From NCBI RefSeq assembly GCF_900096945.1, contig NZ_FMKA01000004.1, forward strand, positions 174,806 to 238,805: a stretch of DNA of 64,000 nt, read 5' to 3'. Made by a program: the position numbers and the translations under genes. This document shows, in pieces, positions 44,750 to 57,854 of this stretch; positions within the stretch are counted from its first letter, which is position 1, and the number at the start of each line of letters is the position of its first letter. The notes beneath the pieces were generated by a model, which was not told the origin of the DNA, ran no database searches, and was given only the letters and a program-made list of their open reading frames with translations. This stretch comes from Anaerobium acetethylicum (GTDB lineage: Bacteria > Bacillota > Clostridia > Lachnospirales > Lachnospiraceae).

Positions 44750-46651
44750 TTACCTCATATCCTGTTTTTTTGCATTATGCCTGTACTGTTCCAGATAGAC
44801 GAGCAGTACAGATATGTCAGCAGGCGAAACCCCTGATATCCTTGATGCCTGTCCAATCGAAAGCGGCTTATACAAATCAAGTTTCTGCTTCGCCTCTTTC
44901 CTGAGTCCATCTATATTCAGGAAGTCCAGTTCCGCTGGTATTTTCTTGTTTTCAAGACTTTTGAAATGCTCTACCTGTTTCAGCTGCCTTCTAATGTAAC
45001 CATCGTACTTAATGTTTATGTTGATCTGCTCAATGACGTCTGCCGCCAGTTGAGGACGCTCTTTGTCTAAAGGCTCTAGTATTTCATATGATAATTCCGG
45101 CCTTCTGATCAGCTCTGCAAGTGTAGTTCCCGTCTTAAGAGGGGTGCTTTCCTTGATTTCAAGAAGACTCTGCACTTCCTTTGAAGCACCTATATTCGTA
45201 TTTTCAAGCCTTTTAATCTCAGCTGCAATCTGATTTTCCTTATTTATAAGACTGTTATACTGCTGTTCTGAAACAAGCCCTACTTCATATCCCTTTTTCA
45301 TGAGTCGTAAATCCGCATTATCCTGTCTCAGTAAAAGGCGATATTCCGCTCTTGAAGTCATCATTCTGTAAGGTTCCTTGTTTTCTTTTGTTACGAGATC
45401 ATCAATCAGCACGCCGATATAGGATTCTGACCTGTCCAGAATAAGCATTTCTCTGCCTTGGATTTTCAGCGCAGCATTGATACCTGCAACAAGCCCCTGA
45501 CCGGCAGCCTCCTCGTATCCTGAACTGCCGTTAAACTGGCCGCCGCTGAACAATCCCTGTATCTGTTTGAATTCAAGTGTAGGATTCAGCTGTCTCGGAT
45601 TTATACAATCATATTCTATTGCATATGCATTCCTTACTATCTTGGCATTCTCAAGACCCGCAACTGAGCGGTACATCTTGTGCTGGACATCCTCAGGCAG
45701 TGAACTTGACATTCCTCCCACATACATTTCATTGGTATACAGGCCCTCAGGTTCTATAAATACCTGATGTCTGTCTTTATCGGCAAATTTCACGACCTTG
45801 TCCTCTATTGAAGGGCAATATCTCGGACCTGTTCCTTCTATCATACCTGAATACAGGGGAGAACGGTCCAGGTTCTCCCTGATGATCCTGTGTGTCTCCT
45901 CATTTGTATAAGTCAACCAGCAGGAAGCCTGTTTGATCTGCACCGTTTCGGGATCAGTTGAAAATGAAAACGGAACTACCCTTTCATCCCCGAACTGCTC
46001 TTCCATTTTCGAAAAATCGATGGATCTCTTATCGATTCTCGCTGGTGTTCCAGTTTTGAAACGCTGTATCTCAATTCCAAGATTTTTCAGTGATTCCGTC
46101 AGATAATCCGCTGACTGCAGACCGTTCGGTCCGGTATAGCTGCTGACGTCGCCATAGATGCATCTGGATTTCAGGTATGTCCCGGTACATAATACGACAG
46201 ATTTACAATTATATGTTGCACCGGAAAATGTCCTGACTCCCCTGATAACATTGTTCTCTGCGAGGATTTCTACAACTTCAGCCTGTCTTACTGTCAAATT
46301 ATCTGTATTTTCCAGTATTTTCCTCATGCTCTTGCTGTATTCTGCCTTATCAGCCTGCGCCCTTAAAGAATGTACAGCAGGTCCTTTGGAAAGATTTAAC
46401 ATTTTTGACTGAATAAATGTCTTATCGATATTTTTTCCCATTTCACCGCCAAGCGCATCTATTTCCTTTACTATGTGGCCTTTCGAGCTTCCGCCGATGT
46501 TCGGGTTGCATGGCATAAGTGCAATGCTGTCTACACTGACAGTAAATATTATTGTTTCGAGCCCTAGCCTTGCACTTGCCAACGCAGCCTCACATCCTGC
46601 ATGACCAGCTCCTATGACTACTACGTCGTATTCTTCAACTATCGCTGACAT
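44750..46651 (-). CDS. mnmG: tRNA uridine-34 carboxymethylaminomethyl-modifying enzyme MnmG
   Basis: A 633-residue FAD enzyme working with MnmE on wobble uridine 34. The dinucleotide-binding motif [19 protein letters not shown] is at the N-terminus; [20 protein letters not shown] and LCTGTYL are conserved family blocks; the C-terminal helical domain binds tRNA and MnmE. RBS AGAGGAGA precedes the ATG. Confidence 0.98.
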   Translation of the reverse strand: MSAIVEEYDVVVIGAGHAGCEAALASARLGLETIIFTVSVDSIALMPCNPNIGGSSKGHIVKEIDALGGEMGKNIDKTFIQSKMLNLSKGPAVHSLRAQADKAEYSKSMRKILENTDNLTVRQAEVVEILAENNVIRGVRTFSGATYNCKSVVLCTGTYLKSRCIYGDVSSYTGPNGLQSADYLTESLKNLGIEIQRFKTGTPARIDKRSIDFSKMEEQFGDERVVPFSFSTDPETVQIKQASCWLTYTNEETHRIIRENLDRSPLYSGMIEGTGPRYCPSIEDKVVKFADKDRHQVFIEPEGLYTNEMYVGGMSSSLPEDVQHKMYRSVAGLENAKIVRNAYAIEYDCINPRQLNPTLEFKQIQGLFSGGQFNGSSGYEEAAGQGLVAGINAALKIQGREMLILDRSESYIGVLIDDLVTKENKEPYRMMTSRAEYRLLLRQDNADLRLMKKGYEVGLVSEQQYNSLINKENQIAAEIKRLENTNIGASKEVQSLLEIKESTPLKTGTTLAELIRRPELSYEILEPLDKERPQLAADVIEQININIKYDGYIRRQLKQVEHFKSLENKKIPAELDFLNIDGLRKEAKQKLDLYKPLSIGQASRISGVSPADISVLLVYLEQYRHNAKKQDMR

Positions 46652-46713
46652 TATATTTCTCCTCTTTCTACTGTAAATCAGAATCTGCTTTTCTTTATGT
46701 GCTTATAGCCTGC

Positions 46714-48090
46714 TTATTTGCCGGTACAGAATTTGCTGAAAATTTCATTTACAAGATCTTCTTCCGCCTTTTCTCCGATGATGCTGCCAAGAGATTCATA
46801 GGCACTCATCAGATCAATTGAATAGAAATCCTCAGGCATCTCTTCAAGTATGCTTTTCTTGACCATTTCCAAACTTTCATATGCTTCCTGAATCAGATTC
46901 TTCTGCCTGATGTTTGTTATGTAAACCTCATCGTTAAATGAAATTTCTCCAGAAAAGAACATGTCCTTCAGCGTTTCCTCCAGAATTTCTATTCCCCTGT
47001 TTTCCTTTGCGGATATCTGGATGATTCGGTGGTCGGTTTTCTTTTCTAGCATTTCCTCTGTCGTAACCATTGTAAGATCGGACTTATTCAGCAGCACTAC
47101 CGCTTTTTTCTCTTTTATCATCTGTATGATTTCCTCATCATTTTCATCAAGATCTGTTGAGGAATCCACAACATATATAATAAGATCAGCCTTCAATGAA
47201 TATTCCCTTGCTCGTTCAACACCTATTTTCTCCACTACATCTTCCGTATTCCTTATCCCAGCGGTATCCATAATCGTAAGGCTGACTCCGCCAAGCTGTA
47301 TGCTTTCTTCTAATACATCTCTGGTAGTTCCTGCTATATCAGTTACGATCGCTCTTTCCTCTCCAACAAGCAGATTCAGCAAAGATGATTTTCCGGCATT
47401 CGGTTTCCCGACTATTACTGTCTGGATTCCCTCTTTAATGATTCGTCCATTATCTGCTGATTTCAGAAGGTTCTTCAATTCTATAAGAAGCTTTTCAACC
47501 TCCACAAGAAGCTTTTCTCCGTATCCCTCAATGCTCACATGCTCCGGATCATCCAGGGCGGATTCAATAAAAGCAATATTATAAATAATCCTGCTTCTCA
47601 TTTCCGTTATTTTATCATGAACTGCGCCTTTCAGCTGGCTGACTGAACTTTTCAGTGCAAAATCGTTTTTCGCATTTATAACATCTATAACCGCTTCTGC
47701 CTGTGACAGATCTATTCTTCCATTTAGAAATGCCCTCTTCGTAAATTCACCTGGTTCAGCTGGTCTTGCACCATATTTTATTACGGTCTCTAGTATTTTT
47801 TTTGTTACCAGAACTCCGCCATGACAGTCGATCTCTACCACATCTTCCCTGGTGAAGCTGTTTGGCCCCTTCATGAGCAGAACTATGACTTCATCGATTA
47901 CATCTTCCCCATCACAGATATATCCGTAATGGACAGTGTGGCTGTCTGCTTCTGAAAGCCTTTTGCCGGCTATTCTGCTTCTGTAAATGTTATCGATAAT
48001 CTCTAGAGAATCGCTTCCACTGATACGAACAATTCCTATCCCTGAATTACTCATAGCAGTAGCAATTGCTGCAATTGTATCCGTCTTCAT
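46714..48090 (-). CDS. mnmE: tRNA modification GTPase MnmE
   Basis: A 458-residue protein: N-terminal tetrahydrofolate-binding domain (DTIAAIATAMSNSGIGIVRISG), helical domain, and inserted G domain with GKPNAGKSSLLN, TDIAGTTRD, DTAGIR and LNKSD. The C-terminal FCTGK carries the conserved cysteine. It partners MnmG in tRNA wobble modification. GGAAGG precedes the ATG. Confidence 0.98.
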   Translation of the reverse strand: MKTDTIAAIATAMSNSGIGIVRISGSDSLEIIDNIYRSRIAGKRLSEADSHTVHYGYICDGEDVIDEVIVLLMKGPNSFTREDVVEIDCHGGVLVTKKILETVIKYGARPAEPGEFTKRAFLNGRIDLSQAEAVIDVINAKNDFALKSSVSQLKGAVHDKITEMRSRIIYNIAFIESALDDPEHVSIEGYGEKLLVEVEKLLIELKNLLKSADNGRIIKEGIQTVIVGKPNAGKSSLLNLLVGEERAIVTDIAGTTRDVLEESIQLGGVSLTIMDTAGIRNTEDVVEKIGVERAREYSLKADLIIYVVDSSTDLDENDEEIIQMIKEKKAVVLLNKSDLTMVTTEEMLEKKTDHRIIQISAKENRGIEILEETLKDMFFSGEISFNDEVYITNIRQKNLIQEAYESLEMVKKSILEEMPEDFYSIDLMSAYESLGSIIGEKAEEDLVNEIFSKFCTGK

Positions 48091-48167
48091 ATGATTTCCT
48101 TCCTTTATCTTTATAATGAATTAGGAATATGTACATGATTACTGTACATATTCCCAATTATCGCAAC

Positions 48168-48791
48168 CTACTTTTTAAGTGTTATTACTACTCTTCTATA
48201 TGGTTCTTCGCCTTCGCTATAAGTAGAAACATAACGGTCGTTCTGTAAAGCTGAATGAATCACTCTTCTCTCATAAGGATTCATAGGTTCTAAAGAAACC
48301 TGACGTTTTGTTCTTTTTACTTTATATGCGATGTTTTTTGCTAAATTCTCTAATGTGTCTTTTCTTCTCTGTCTGTAATTTTCTGTATCAACCTTAACCC
48401 TGATATAATTTTCGCTTTCCTTATTAAGTACCAGGCTTGTAAGATATTGCAACGAATCAAGAGTCTGTCCTCTTTTTCCGATCAGGATTCCCATATCAGC
48501 ACCCTTTAATTCTATATTTACGGAAGTATTATCGTCCTCTGTAGTCACGATAATTTCCACATCCATATTCATAGACTGAAATACTTTTTTCAGAAACTCT
48601 TCCGCAGTATCTTCAATGCTGAATTTTTTTCTTGCCTTGATTCTTGCAGGTTTACTGTTGAATCCCAAAAATCCGGTGCTTCCCTTATCAATAACTTCAT
48701 ATTCTATCTGACTGCTTGTTGTTCCAAGTTTAATGAGTGCCTCTGTAATGGCATCATCCACTGTTTTAGCTGAAATTTCGATAAAATCCAT
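48168..48791 (-). CDS. jag: RNA-binding protein Jag/KhpB
   Basis: A 207-residue protein with an N-terminal Jag domain (about 1-50), a KH domain (ADMGILIGKRGQTLDSLQYL) and a C-terminal R3H domain (NPYERRVIHSALQNDRYV). It binds RNA and in Gram-positives affects cell elongation and division. It lies 11 bases after yidC, the usual arrangement. TAGGAGGA precedes the ATG. Confidence 0.96.
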   Translation of the reverse strand: MDFIEISAKTVDDAITEALIKLGTTSSQIEYEVIDKGSTGFLGFNSKPARIKARKKFSIEDTAEEFLKKVFQSMNMDVEIIVTTEDDNTSVNIELKGADMGILIGKRGQTLDSLQYLTSLVLNKESENYIRVKVDTENYRQRRKDTLENLAKNIAYKVKRTKRQVSLEPMNPYERRVIHSALQNDRYVSTYSEGEEPYRRVVITLKK

Positions 48792-48802
48792 TATCGTTCC
48801 TC

Positions 48803-50053
48803 CTATTTTTTGCTATCTTCGTTGTACTTCTTAACCATTCCTGCTTTTGAAGCTATGCTTCCCTTTTTTGAATCTGATGTACTCTTATATAATTCTGTGG
48901 AATCTGTTGTTGAAGATTTAGAAGCCTGGGAAGAAAGGTTTGTTTTTTTAGGCGTCTCCGGTGACTTTGCTTCCGGTATATTTCTTGCATTAGCTCCTGC
49001 AGTGCTGCTCAATTTCTGTGGTGGAAGACCCTTTTTTTCACGTTTCTTGTTTGCCTTTTCAAGATTCTTCTTAAGAAGTTCTTCAACATCCATTCTATCC
49101 ATATATTTGTTAATAATGATCTGCTGTATGCATCTGAAAACACCACCGGCTACCCAGTATAAACCGAGACCGATAGGCATGGTAAACGTAAAGAATACTG
49201 ACATTAATGGCATCATTACATTCATGGATTTCATTGTGTTTGCCATCTGGCTTTCATCATTCGTAGCTGCCGTTGGCATAAGCTTTACCTGAACCCACTG
49301 TGTAAGACCTGATAGTATCGGTATTAAAATTGCAATGCTTAAAAGATTTGTCATTGGAGATTCGGCAATACTGATTCCCCCTATGAACTGGTTCATATGA
49401 GCCATTTTACTGGAAGTATCCGATATTACATCCGTCAGACCCGGGAACTTATCTGCCAATTCGGTCCAGTTTGTAGCTTTGAATTTATAAAGAACATCGA
49501 TAATACCATTTTCTGTTCCATAATCCGTTTTTGCGGTCATTTTTAATGTCTCGCCGATTGCTGTCATTACTTTTTCATAGCCCTTAGTTTCCATGATTCC
49601 ATTTACCAGAGGTGCATACGCTTCCCTGATAGAGGTTACGTACGCCGGAACATTATAGATAACCTGATAGAGCGCAAACATGATCGGCATCTGTATCAGG
49701 AGCTGAAGGCATCCGCCAGTAGGTGAAGTACCATATTTCTCATAAATCTCCTTCTGCTCAGCCTGCATTTTCATCATCGAATCATTATCTTTTTTACCCT
49801 TATATTTTTTTGCTATTTCCTGAATTTCAGGGTTCATAAGGACATTAAGCTTTGAAAACTTCTGCTGTTTCATCGTCATAGGAATTAAAAATGTGTAGAT
49901 TAAAAATGTAAATATAATAATACATAAACCGATATTCTCAATTCCGAATGTTCCGCTTAAAAACTTGAAAATCCCATTAAAAACCCATCCCAGAACCTTT
50001 GCAACTGGTCCTATGATCGGTGTGCTGCTCTGTGTTAATAATACTCCCAACAA
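48803..50053 (-). CDS. yidC: Membrane protein insertase YidC/SpoIIIJ
   Basis: A polytopic insertase of about 416 residues with the YidC/Oxa1 core (GLCIIIFTFLIYTFLIPMTM; GCLQLLIQMPIMFALYQVIY; MPLMSVFFTFTMPIGLGLYWVAGG) and a long charged C-terminal tail (Lys/Ser-rich). TTG at 50053 is proposed as start, with AAGGAGG seven to eight bases upstream; the frame can extend 17 codons further, but that part would encode the ribosome-binding site and overlap yidD. It inserts membrane proteins with or without SecYEG. Confidence 0.93.
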   Translation of the reverse strand: MLGVLLTQSSTPIIGPVAKVLGWVFNGIFKFLSGTFGIENIGLCIIIFTFLIYTFLIPMTMKQQKFSKLNVLMNPEIQEIAKKYKGKKDNDSMMKMQAEQKEIYEKYGTSPTGGCLQLLIQMPIMFALYQVIYNVPAYVTSIREAYAPLVNGIMETKGYEKVMTAIGETLKMTAKTDYGTENGIIDVLYKFKATNWTELADKFPGLTDVISDTSSKMAHMNQFIGGISIAESPMTNLLSIAILIPILSGLTQWVQVKLMPTAATNDESQMANTMKSMNVMMPLMSVFFTFTMPIGLGLYWVAGGVFRCIQQIIINKYMDRMDVEELLKKNLEKANKKREKKGLPPQKLSSTAGANARNIPEAKSPETPKKTNLSSQASKSSTTDSTELYKSTSDSKKGSIASKAGMVKKYNEDSKK

Positions 50054-50072
50054 ATTATTGTCCTCCTTATTT

Positions 50073-50285
50073 TTATGGAACGGGATCGTATCCGCCTTTT
50101 GCAAACGGATTACACCTAAGCACTCTCCATACTGTCAAAATAGTCCCCTTAAAAGCACCATATTTTTCTATCGCTTCTATGCCATACTCAGAGCATGTCG
50201 GCGTATAGATACAATGCGTTGTTATCTTTAAAGGGGATAAATATTTTCTATAAAACTTAATTAAATAAATTAAAATTTTTTTCAT
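50073..50285 (-). CDS. yidD: Membrane protein insertion efficiency factor YidD
   Basis: A 70-residue protein with an amphipathic N-terminus ([17 protein letters not shown]) and the conserved C-x-Y-x-P-T-C-S-x-Y block ([15 protein letters not shown]), ending GGYDPVP. It sits between rnpA and yidC as usual. ATG 50285 starts just after the rnpA stop; an upstream TTG is possible. Confidence 0.94.
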   Translation of the reverse strand: MKKILIYLIKFYRKYLSPLKITTHCIYTPTCSEYGIEAIEKYGAFKGTILTVWRVLRCNPFAKGGYDPVP

Positions 50286-50287
50286 AC

Positions 50288-50638
50288 TCAAAATGATATC
50301 TTCTCTCTCATTATGCCATGAAGTTTTCCTAAATGAAGCAATGCACTCTCAATTTCCTTATAGCTTTTTCCTTTTGCATTGCCTCTGGCTACTATCACTA
50401 TGTCTAAACCACTATTAAACATATCATCGTGAAGCCGGTAACTTTCTCTTACCAATCTCGTAATCCTATGCCTTACGATACTGTTGCCAACCTTTTTGCT
50501 TACTGAAATCCCAATTCTGTTTCTGTCCAGATTATTTTCGGCAATATACATTACAAGATATTTATTCGCATAAGACTTTCCGGTTTTATAAACTGTCTTA
50601 AAGTCTTCATTCTTTTTAAGCGACTCCGACTTCTTCAT
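50288..50638 (-). CDS. rnpA: Ribonuclease P protein component
   Basis: A 116-residue basic protein that assists the RNase P RNA in cutting 5' leaders from tRNA precursors. The RNR signature region is present as [33 protein letters not shown] 50638, with GGGAG nine bases upstream, is preferred over the TTG two codons earlier. Confidence 0.96.
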   Translation of the reverse strand: MKKSESLKKNEDFKTVYKTGKSYANKYLVMYIAENNLDRNRIGISVSKKVGNSIVRHRITRLVRESYRLHDDMFNSGLDIVIVARGNAKGKSYKEIESALLHLGKLHGIMREKISF

Positions 50639-50741
50639 CTCCAAACACTCCCATTCTTATTTCAGGGAAAAGGTATCTACACTTTAATCCTAACTAACAC
50701 TACGAATATTACCGATATTTATTTATTGCATAATTACAAAT

Positions 50742-50797
50742 ACCCTGCCCTAAGGCAGGGATTATTAATAGAAGAAAAGGCCACAAATATGCGGCCT
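50742..50797 (-). terminator. Hairpins between rpmH and rnpA
   Basis: On the minus strand AGGCCGCATATTTGTGGCCTTTTC at the rpmH stop (50778-50797) is a short stem with a weak T-run, followed by CCCTGCC-TTA-GGGCAGGG (50742-50760). They may lower read-through into rnpA or mark processing. Confidence 0.55.
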
Positions 50798-50930
50798 ACG
50801 CTGATAATTTTTTTCTTCCTTTTGCTCTTCTGGCAGCTAATACTTTTCTTCCGCCTGCTGTACTCATTCTTTCTCTAAATCCGTGAACTTTAGCTCTTGA
50901 TCTTTTCTTAGGTTGGAATGTCATTTTCAT
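50796..50930 (-). CDS. rpmH: 50S ribosomal protein L34
   Basis: A 44-residue highly basic protein: [44 protein letters not shown]. It matches L34 throughout. AAAGGAGG lies 11 bases before the ATG. It is the first gene of the minus-strand oriC arm; a strong promoter stands about 120 bases upstream. Confidence 0.98.
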   Translation of the reverse strand: MKMTFQPKKRSRAKVHGFRERMSTAGGRKVLAARRAKGRKKLSA

Positions 50931-51051
50931 TGTTTAAGGCACCTCCTTTAAATATAAACCAAATATCTATCATATATGGTAAACATAATATCACAACAAT
51001 AAGAAGCTATAGACTTTTTATTGTATGCTCGCGTTTAAAAATATCATTTCA

Positions 51052-51080
51052 ATTATATTCATATATTGGTGTTACGTCAA
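51052..51080 (-). promoter_or_regulatory. Promoter of rpmH
   Basis: TTGACG (51075-51080) and TATAAT (51052-51057) on the minus strand, spacer 17 bases. Confidence 0.75.
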
Positions 51081-51239
51081 GTAAATACTGAGATTTTTTT
51101 TATTTTCGCATCTAAATAAGCCCTCTTCACTTATAAGGTATAAAGAGCGGCAGGTGCTTTTCCTTCTGAACATTCATTTTAACGCCGCCAAGAATACATT
51201 TCCTGGCTATAAAAAAAAATTTATTCTGGTAATTTTTAT

Positions 51240-51266
51240 CCCGCGACGAAAGTCGCGGGGTTTTTT
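51240..51266 (+). terminator. Orphan intrinsic terminator in the origin region
   Basis: CCCGCGAC-GAAA-GTCGCGGG followed by G and six Ts: an eight-bp GC stem with a GNRA-type loop. It faces dnaA, but no gene lies upstream of it on the plus strand. The arms also fold on the other strand. Confidence 0.85.
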
Positions 51267-51299
51267 GGAGAAATTTTGGGGCTTTTTTTGATTTTCAAC

Positions 51300-51540
51300 A
51301 CCTTTATTTTATTAACAGGTGATTTACATAATGTTATCCACATTTTGTGCATAACTTGTGTATAACTTTTTAAAAACGTGTGTAAAACTTTTTTCTATGT
51401 TCAAAAAACCTTTATTTTTTCTGGCTTTCAGGATGTGAATATAGTTATCAAGATATTCACACTGTCTGAATTTTCATTCCATTTTCATGTTAATTTAATG
51501 TTTATATGATGTCAATAACTATATTTTTCCACATGCAAAA
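51300..51540. other. oriC: oriC part 1: DnaA-box cluster upstream of dnaA
   Basis: A perfect DnaA box TTATCCACA at 51334-51342 is followed by inverted boxes TTATGCACA (51346-51354), TTATACACA (51357-51365) and TTTTACACA (51379-51387); a further near-match TTTTCCACA lies at 51525-51533. The surroundings are strongly AT-rich. Gene order and the strand switch between rpmH and dnaA put the origin here. Confidence 0.9.
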
Positions 51541-51551
51541 AAAATATGCCA

Positions 51552-51580
51552 TTGAAAATTTAAAACTTATAGTTTAATAT
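51552..51580 (+). promoter_or_regulatory. Promoter of dnaA
   Basis: TTGAAA (51552-51557) and TAATAT (51575-51580) with a 17-base spacer, about 80 bases before the dnaA start. Confidence 0.5.
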
Positions 51581-51657
51581 AAGATAGAATCATTTTAATG
51601 AAAATTATTATAAAATGGAATTAGTATAACATTATGCAAGTTAGGGAGATTTTTAAC

Positions 51658-53004
51658 ATGGATTTAATATTGGAAAAATGGGATGAGATTCTCGAGACAC
51701 TCAGAAAAGAGCATGAACTTTCTGATGTTTCCTTTAAAACGTGGCTTCAGCCACTGAAAGTACATGCCGTTCAAAACGACACCGTCACTGTTTTAGTTCC
51801 GACAGAACAAATGGGACTTAATTATATAAGTAAAAAATATATGCTTCCGCTAAAGGTTGCAATATCAGAAGTTACCGGCCAGGATTATGAAATAGAACTG
51901 ATCCTCCCCGAGCAGACAAAAACAAAAGAAGTAAAGAGCCTCAAACCTCAGATCAACGAAAATATCGAGAAAGCAAATTTAAATCCAAAATACACATTTG
52001 AAACTTTCGTAGTCGGCAGCAACAACAGTTTTGCAAATGCCGCCTCTTTAGCTGTTGCAGAATCTCCCGGTGAGGTATACAATCCTTTATTCCTTTATGG
52101 AGGGGTTGGTCTTGGAAAAACGCATTTGATGCATTCTATTGCTCATTTCATTTTAGAAAAGAATCCGCAAACCAAGGTTTTATATGTTACTTCAGAATAT
52201 TTTACCAATGAATTGATTGAGGCGATCAGGAACGGAAACAACACCGCAATGGCTAAATTCCGTGAAAAATACAGAAACATCGATGTTCTTCTGATCGATG
52301 ACGTTCAGTTCATTATAGGAAAAGAAAGTACCCAGGAGGAATTTTTCCATACTTTCAATGATCTGCACGGCGCTAAGAAGCAGATCATACTTTCATCAGA
52401 TAAACCTCCTAAAGATATGGAAACTTTAGAAGCCCGGCTCCGTTCTCGTTTTGAGTGGGGTCTTATTGCCGATATCCAATCTCCTGATTACGAGACAAGA
52501 ATGGCCATTCTCAGGAAAAAAGAGGAGCTGGACGGATACAACATCGACGATGAAGTCATTAAATATATTGCAACAAACATAAAATCCAATATCCGTGAAC
52601 TTGAGGGCGCTCTCAATAAACTCATTGCTTATGCGAACCTCGAAAAAAGGGAAATCAATGTTGAACTTGCGGAAAAAGCACTCCAGGATATCATTTCACC
52701 TGACGCACCAAAGGAAATCACTGCAGAGCTCATTATCCAGACAGTTGCAGATCACTTCAATATTTCTACAACGGATATCTCTTCTCAGAAGAGAAACCAG
52801 GAAATCGTTTATCCAAGGCAGATTGCAATGTATTTATGCCGTAAGATGACTGACACTCCGCTGAAATCAATCGGTAATCTGCTTGGAAAAAGGGACCATA
52901 CGACAATCATCCACGGAGCTGACAAAATCGCATCTGATATTTTAACGAATGAATCTACAAAAAATGTAATAGAAATCATCAAGAAAAAAATCAGTCCTAA
53001 CTGA
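51658..53004 (+). CDS. dnaA: Chromosomal replication initiator DnaA
   Basis: A 448-residue AAA+ protein: N-terminal helicase-loading domain, Walker A GGVGLGKTHL near residue 150, Walker B VLLIDDVQFI, and the C-terminal DnaA-box-binding helix-turn-helix with KRDHTTIIHGADKI. It melts the origin by binding the boxes on both sides of its own gene. ATG 51658 has AGGGAG nine bases upstream; the frame's earlier ATG at 51634 would translate that site. Confidence 0.98.
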   Translation: MDLILEKWDEILETLRKEHELSDVSFKTWLQPLKVHAVQNDTVTVLVPTEQMGLNYISKKYMLPLKVAISEVTGQDYEIELILPEQTKTKEVKSLKPQINENIEKANLNPKYTFETFVVGSNNSFANAASLAVAESPGEVYNPLFLYGGVGLGKTHLMHSIAHFILEKNPQTKVLYVTSEYFTNELIEAIRNGNNTAMAKFREKYRNIDVLLIDDVQFIIGKESTQEEFFHTFNDLHGAKKQIILSSDKPPKDMETLEARLRSRFEWGLIADIQSPDYETRMAILRKKEELDGYNIDDEVIKYIATNIKSNIRELEGALNKLIAYANLEKREINVELAEKALQDIISPDAPKEITAELIIQTVADHFNISTTDISSQKRNQEIVYPRQIAMYLCRKMTDTPLKSIGNLLGKRDHTTIIHGADKIASDILTNESTKNVIEIIKKKISPN

Positions 53005-53345
53005 CAGCCATGATTACGTCCTTTTTTGGCTGAAAGATCTGAGTTATTCACCTGGAGTGCCGATTTTAAAAGGATTATGAACAAATCATAGTGGTTATAC
53101 ACATTTTTATGTTTATAACCCGTCCAAATTGTGTTTATATCTCTTGTCGTGCACCAGCCTCTGTGAATAACTCAAAACTTATCCTTTGATTCAAGGTCGC
53201 TTTTTAACATACTTATCATTTCCCTAAAACCTTATTTTACATGGCTTTGAGGCACTTATTCACTTAATCACACCCCCTATTAATAATACTACTAATTTCT
53301 TTTCAATTTTTATACACGCAGATCCAGAAAGGAGTTATTCACAAC
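53005..53345. other. oriC: oriC part 2: DnaA boxes between dnaA and dnaN
   Basis: Boxes and near-boxes: TTATTCACC (53044-53052), TTATACACA (53095-53103), inverted TTATAAACA (53110-53118), inverted TTATTCACA (53162-53170), TTATTCACT (53256-53264) and TTATTCACA (53335-53343). The last lies between the ribosome-binding site and ATG of dnaN. With part 1 this gives a bipartite origin as in Bacillus. Confidence 0.85.
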
Positions 53346-54458
53346 ATGAAAATCGTATGCAGCAAATCCAATTTACTCCAAGGGGTAAATATCGTATCAA
53401 AAGCAGTTCCATCAAAAACCACAATGTCTATATTAGAATGTATTTTAATCGACGCCACATCAAATGAGATCAAACTGATTGCCAATGACATGGAACTGGG
53501 TATTGAAACAATCATCGAAGGTGACATTGAAGACAGAGGAATTATCGCAATAGATGCAAAGATCTTTTCTGAGATTGTAAGAAAACTGCCTGATAACGAA
53601 GTAACGATCGAAGTTGATGATAATTTTAAAACCATCATCAGCTGTGAAAAATCAAAATTCAACATTGCCGGAAAATCAGGAGAAGACTTTTCTTATCTCC
53701 CTTATATAGAAAAAAACTATTTTATATCGGTTTCACAGTTTGCCTTGAAGGAAACAATCAGGCAGACAATCTTTTCAACTGCGATGAATGATAATAACAA
53801 ACTGATGACAGGTGAGTTATTTGAAATAAATAGCAATACTTTAAAAATGGTTTCTCTTGACGGACACAGAATTTCGATCAGAAAAATAGAACTGAAAGAT
53901 CACTATGATCAAAAGAAGGTCGTTGTTCCAGGAAAGACCCTTGTGGAACTGAGTAAAATTTTATCTGGTGAGATGGATGATATGGTAAATATGTTCTTTA
54001 CTGAAAACCATATCGTATTCGAGTTCGATAAAACTACAGTTGTATCAAGGCTTATCGAAGGTGAATATTTTAAAATCGATCAGATGCTTTCAAGTGATTA
54101 TGAAACCAAAGTCAAAATCAATAAAAAAGAGTTCCTGAACTGTATCGACAGAGCAACACTTCTGGTGAAAGAAGGCGATAAAAAGCCAATCATCATAAAC
54201 ATAACTGATGGAAATATGGAACTTAAGATAAATTCAGCATTGGGCTCAATGAATGAGAACATTGATATTGAAAAAATTGGAAAAGACATTATAATAGGGT
54301 TTAACCCTAAGTTCCTGATCGATGCATTACGCGTTATAGACGAAGAGGAAATAAACATCTATCTTGTCAATTCAAAAGCACCATGCTTTATCAGGGATGA
54401 TGAAGAAAAATATATTTATTTGATATTACCTGTTAACTTTAATGCAATTAACAACTAA
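53346..54458 (+). CDS. dnaN: DNA polymerase III sliding clamp (beta subunit)
   Basis: A 370-residue clamp built from three similar domains. Landmarks are MKIVCSKSNLLQGVNIVSKAVPSK at the start, the second domain (FALKETIRQTIFSTAMNDNN; LVSLDGHRISIRKIE-type block) and the C-terminal PVNFN-type end. It encircles DNA and tethers polymerase III. AAAGGAG lies about ten bases upstream, overlapping a DnaA box. Confidence 0.98.
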   Translation: MKIVCSKSNLLQGVNIVSKAVPSKTTMSILECILIDATSNEIKLIANDMELGIETIIEGDIEDRGIIAIDAKIFSEIVRKLPDNEVTIEVDDNFKTIISCEKSKFNIAGKSGEDFSYLPYIEKNYFISVSQFALKETIRQTIFSTAMNDNNKLMTGELFEINSNTLKMVSLDGHRISIRKIELKDHYDQKKVVVPGKTLVELSKILSGEMDDMVNMFFTENHIVFEFDKTTVVSRLIEGEYFKIDQMLSSDYETKVKINKKEFLNCIDRATLLVKEGDKKPIIINITDGNMELKINSALGSMNENIDIEKIGKDIIIGFNPKFLIDALRVIDEEEINIYLVNSKAPCFIRDDEEKYIYLILPVNFNAINN

Positions 54459-54472
54459 AAAGGGGATTTCGT

Positions 54473-54682
54473 ATGGAAACCATAAAATTAAGAGATGAGT
54501 ACATAAAACTGGGACAGGCATTAAAGGCTGCAGGTATGGTTGGTTCAGGAGTAGATGCAAAATTTGTAATTACTGACGGATTGGTAAAAGTAAACGGAGC
54601 TGTCGAATATCAGAGAGGCAAAAAGCTCTATGACGGTGACGTTGTTTCTTACAACGGAGAGGAAGTCAGAATCATAAAATAA
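54473..54682 (+). CDS. yaaA: S4-domain RNA-binding protein YaaA
   Basis: A 69-residue S4-like domain (LGQALKAAGMVGSGVDAKFVITDGLVKVNG), always found between dnaN and recF in Firmicutes. A ribosome-assembly role has been proposed for this family. AAGGGGA precedes the ATG. Confidence 0.95.
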   Translation: METIKLRDEYIKLGQALKAAGMVGSGVDAKFVITDGLVKVNGAVEYQRGKKLYDGDVVSYNGEEVRIIK

Positions 54683-54704
54683 CCGGGATGATAGTTGGTG
54701 TGAA

Positions 54705-57735
<3,031 letters not shown>

Positions 57736-57854
57736 ACAGATCAGGCACAGCAGGATACTGCTGTGTCCTGGTTCGTTCTGAATAAATACATGCAGCTTAG
57801 GATACTGGCTTCATTTTCCGCTGCGCAACTAAATAAATCTGGAGGAAAAAAATA
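57736..57854 (+). other. gyrB-gyrA spacer with hairpin
   Basis: GGCACAGCAG-GATA-CTGCTGTGTCC forms a 10-bp stem (57751-57774) without a T-run between gyrB and gyrA. It may tune the ratio of the two subunits. Confidence 0.5.
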
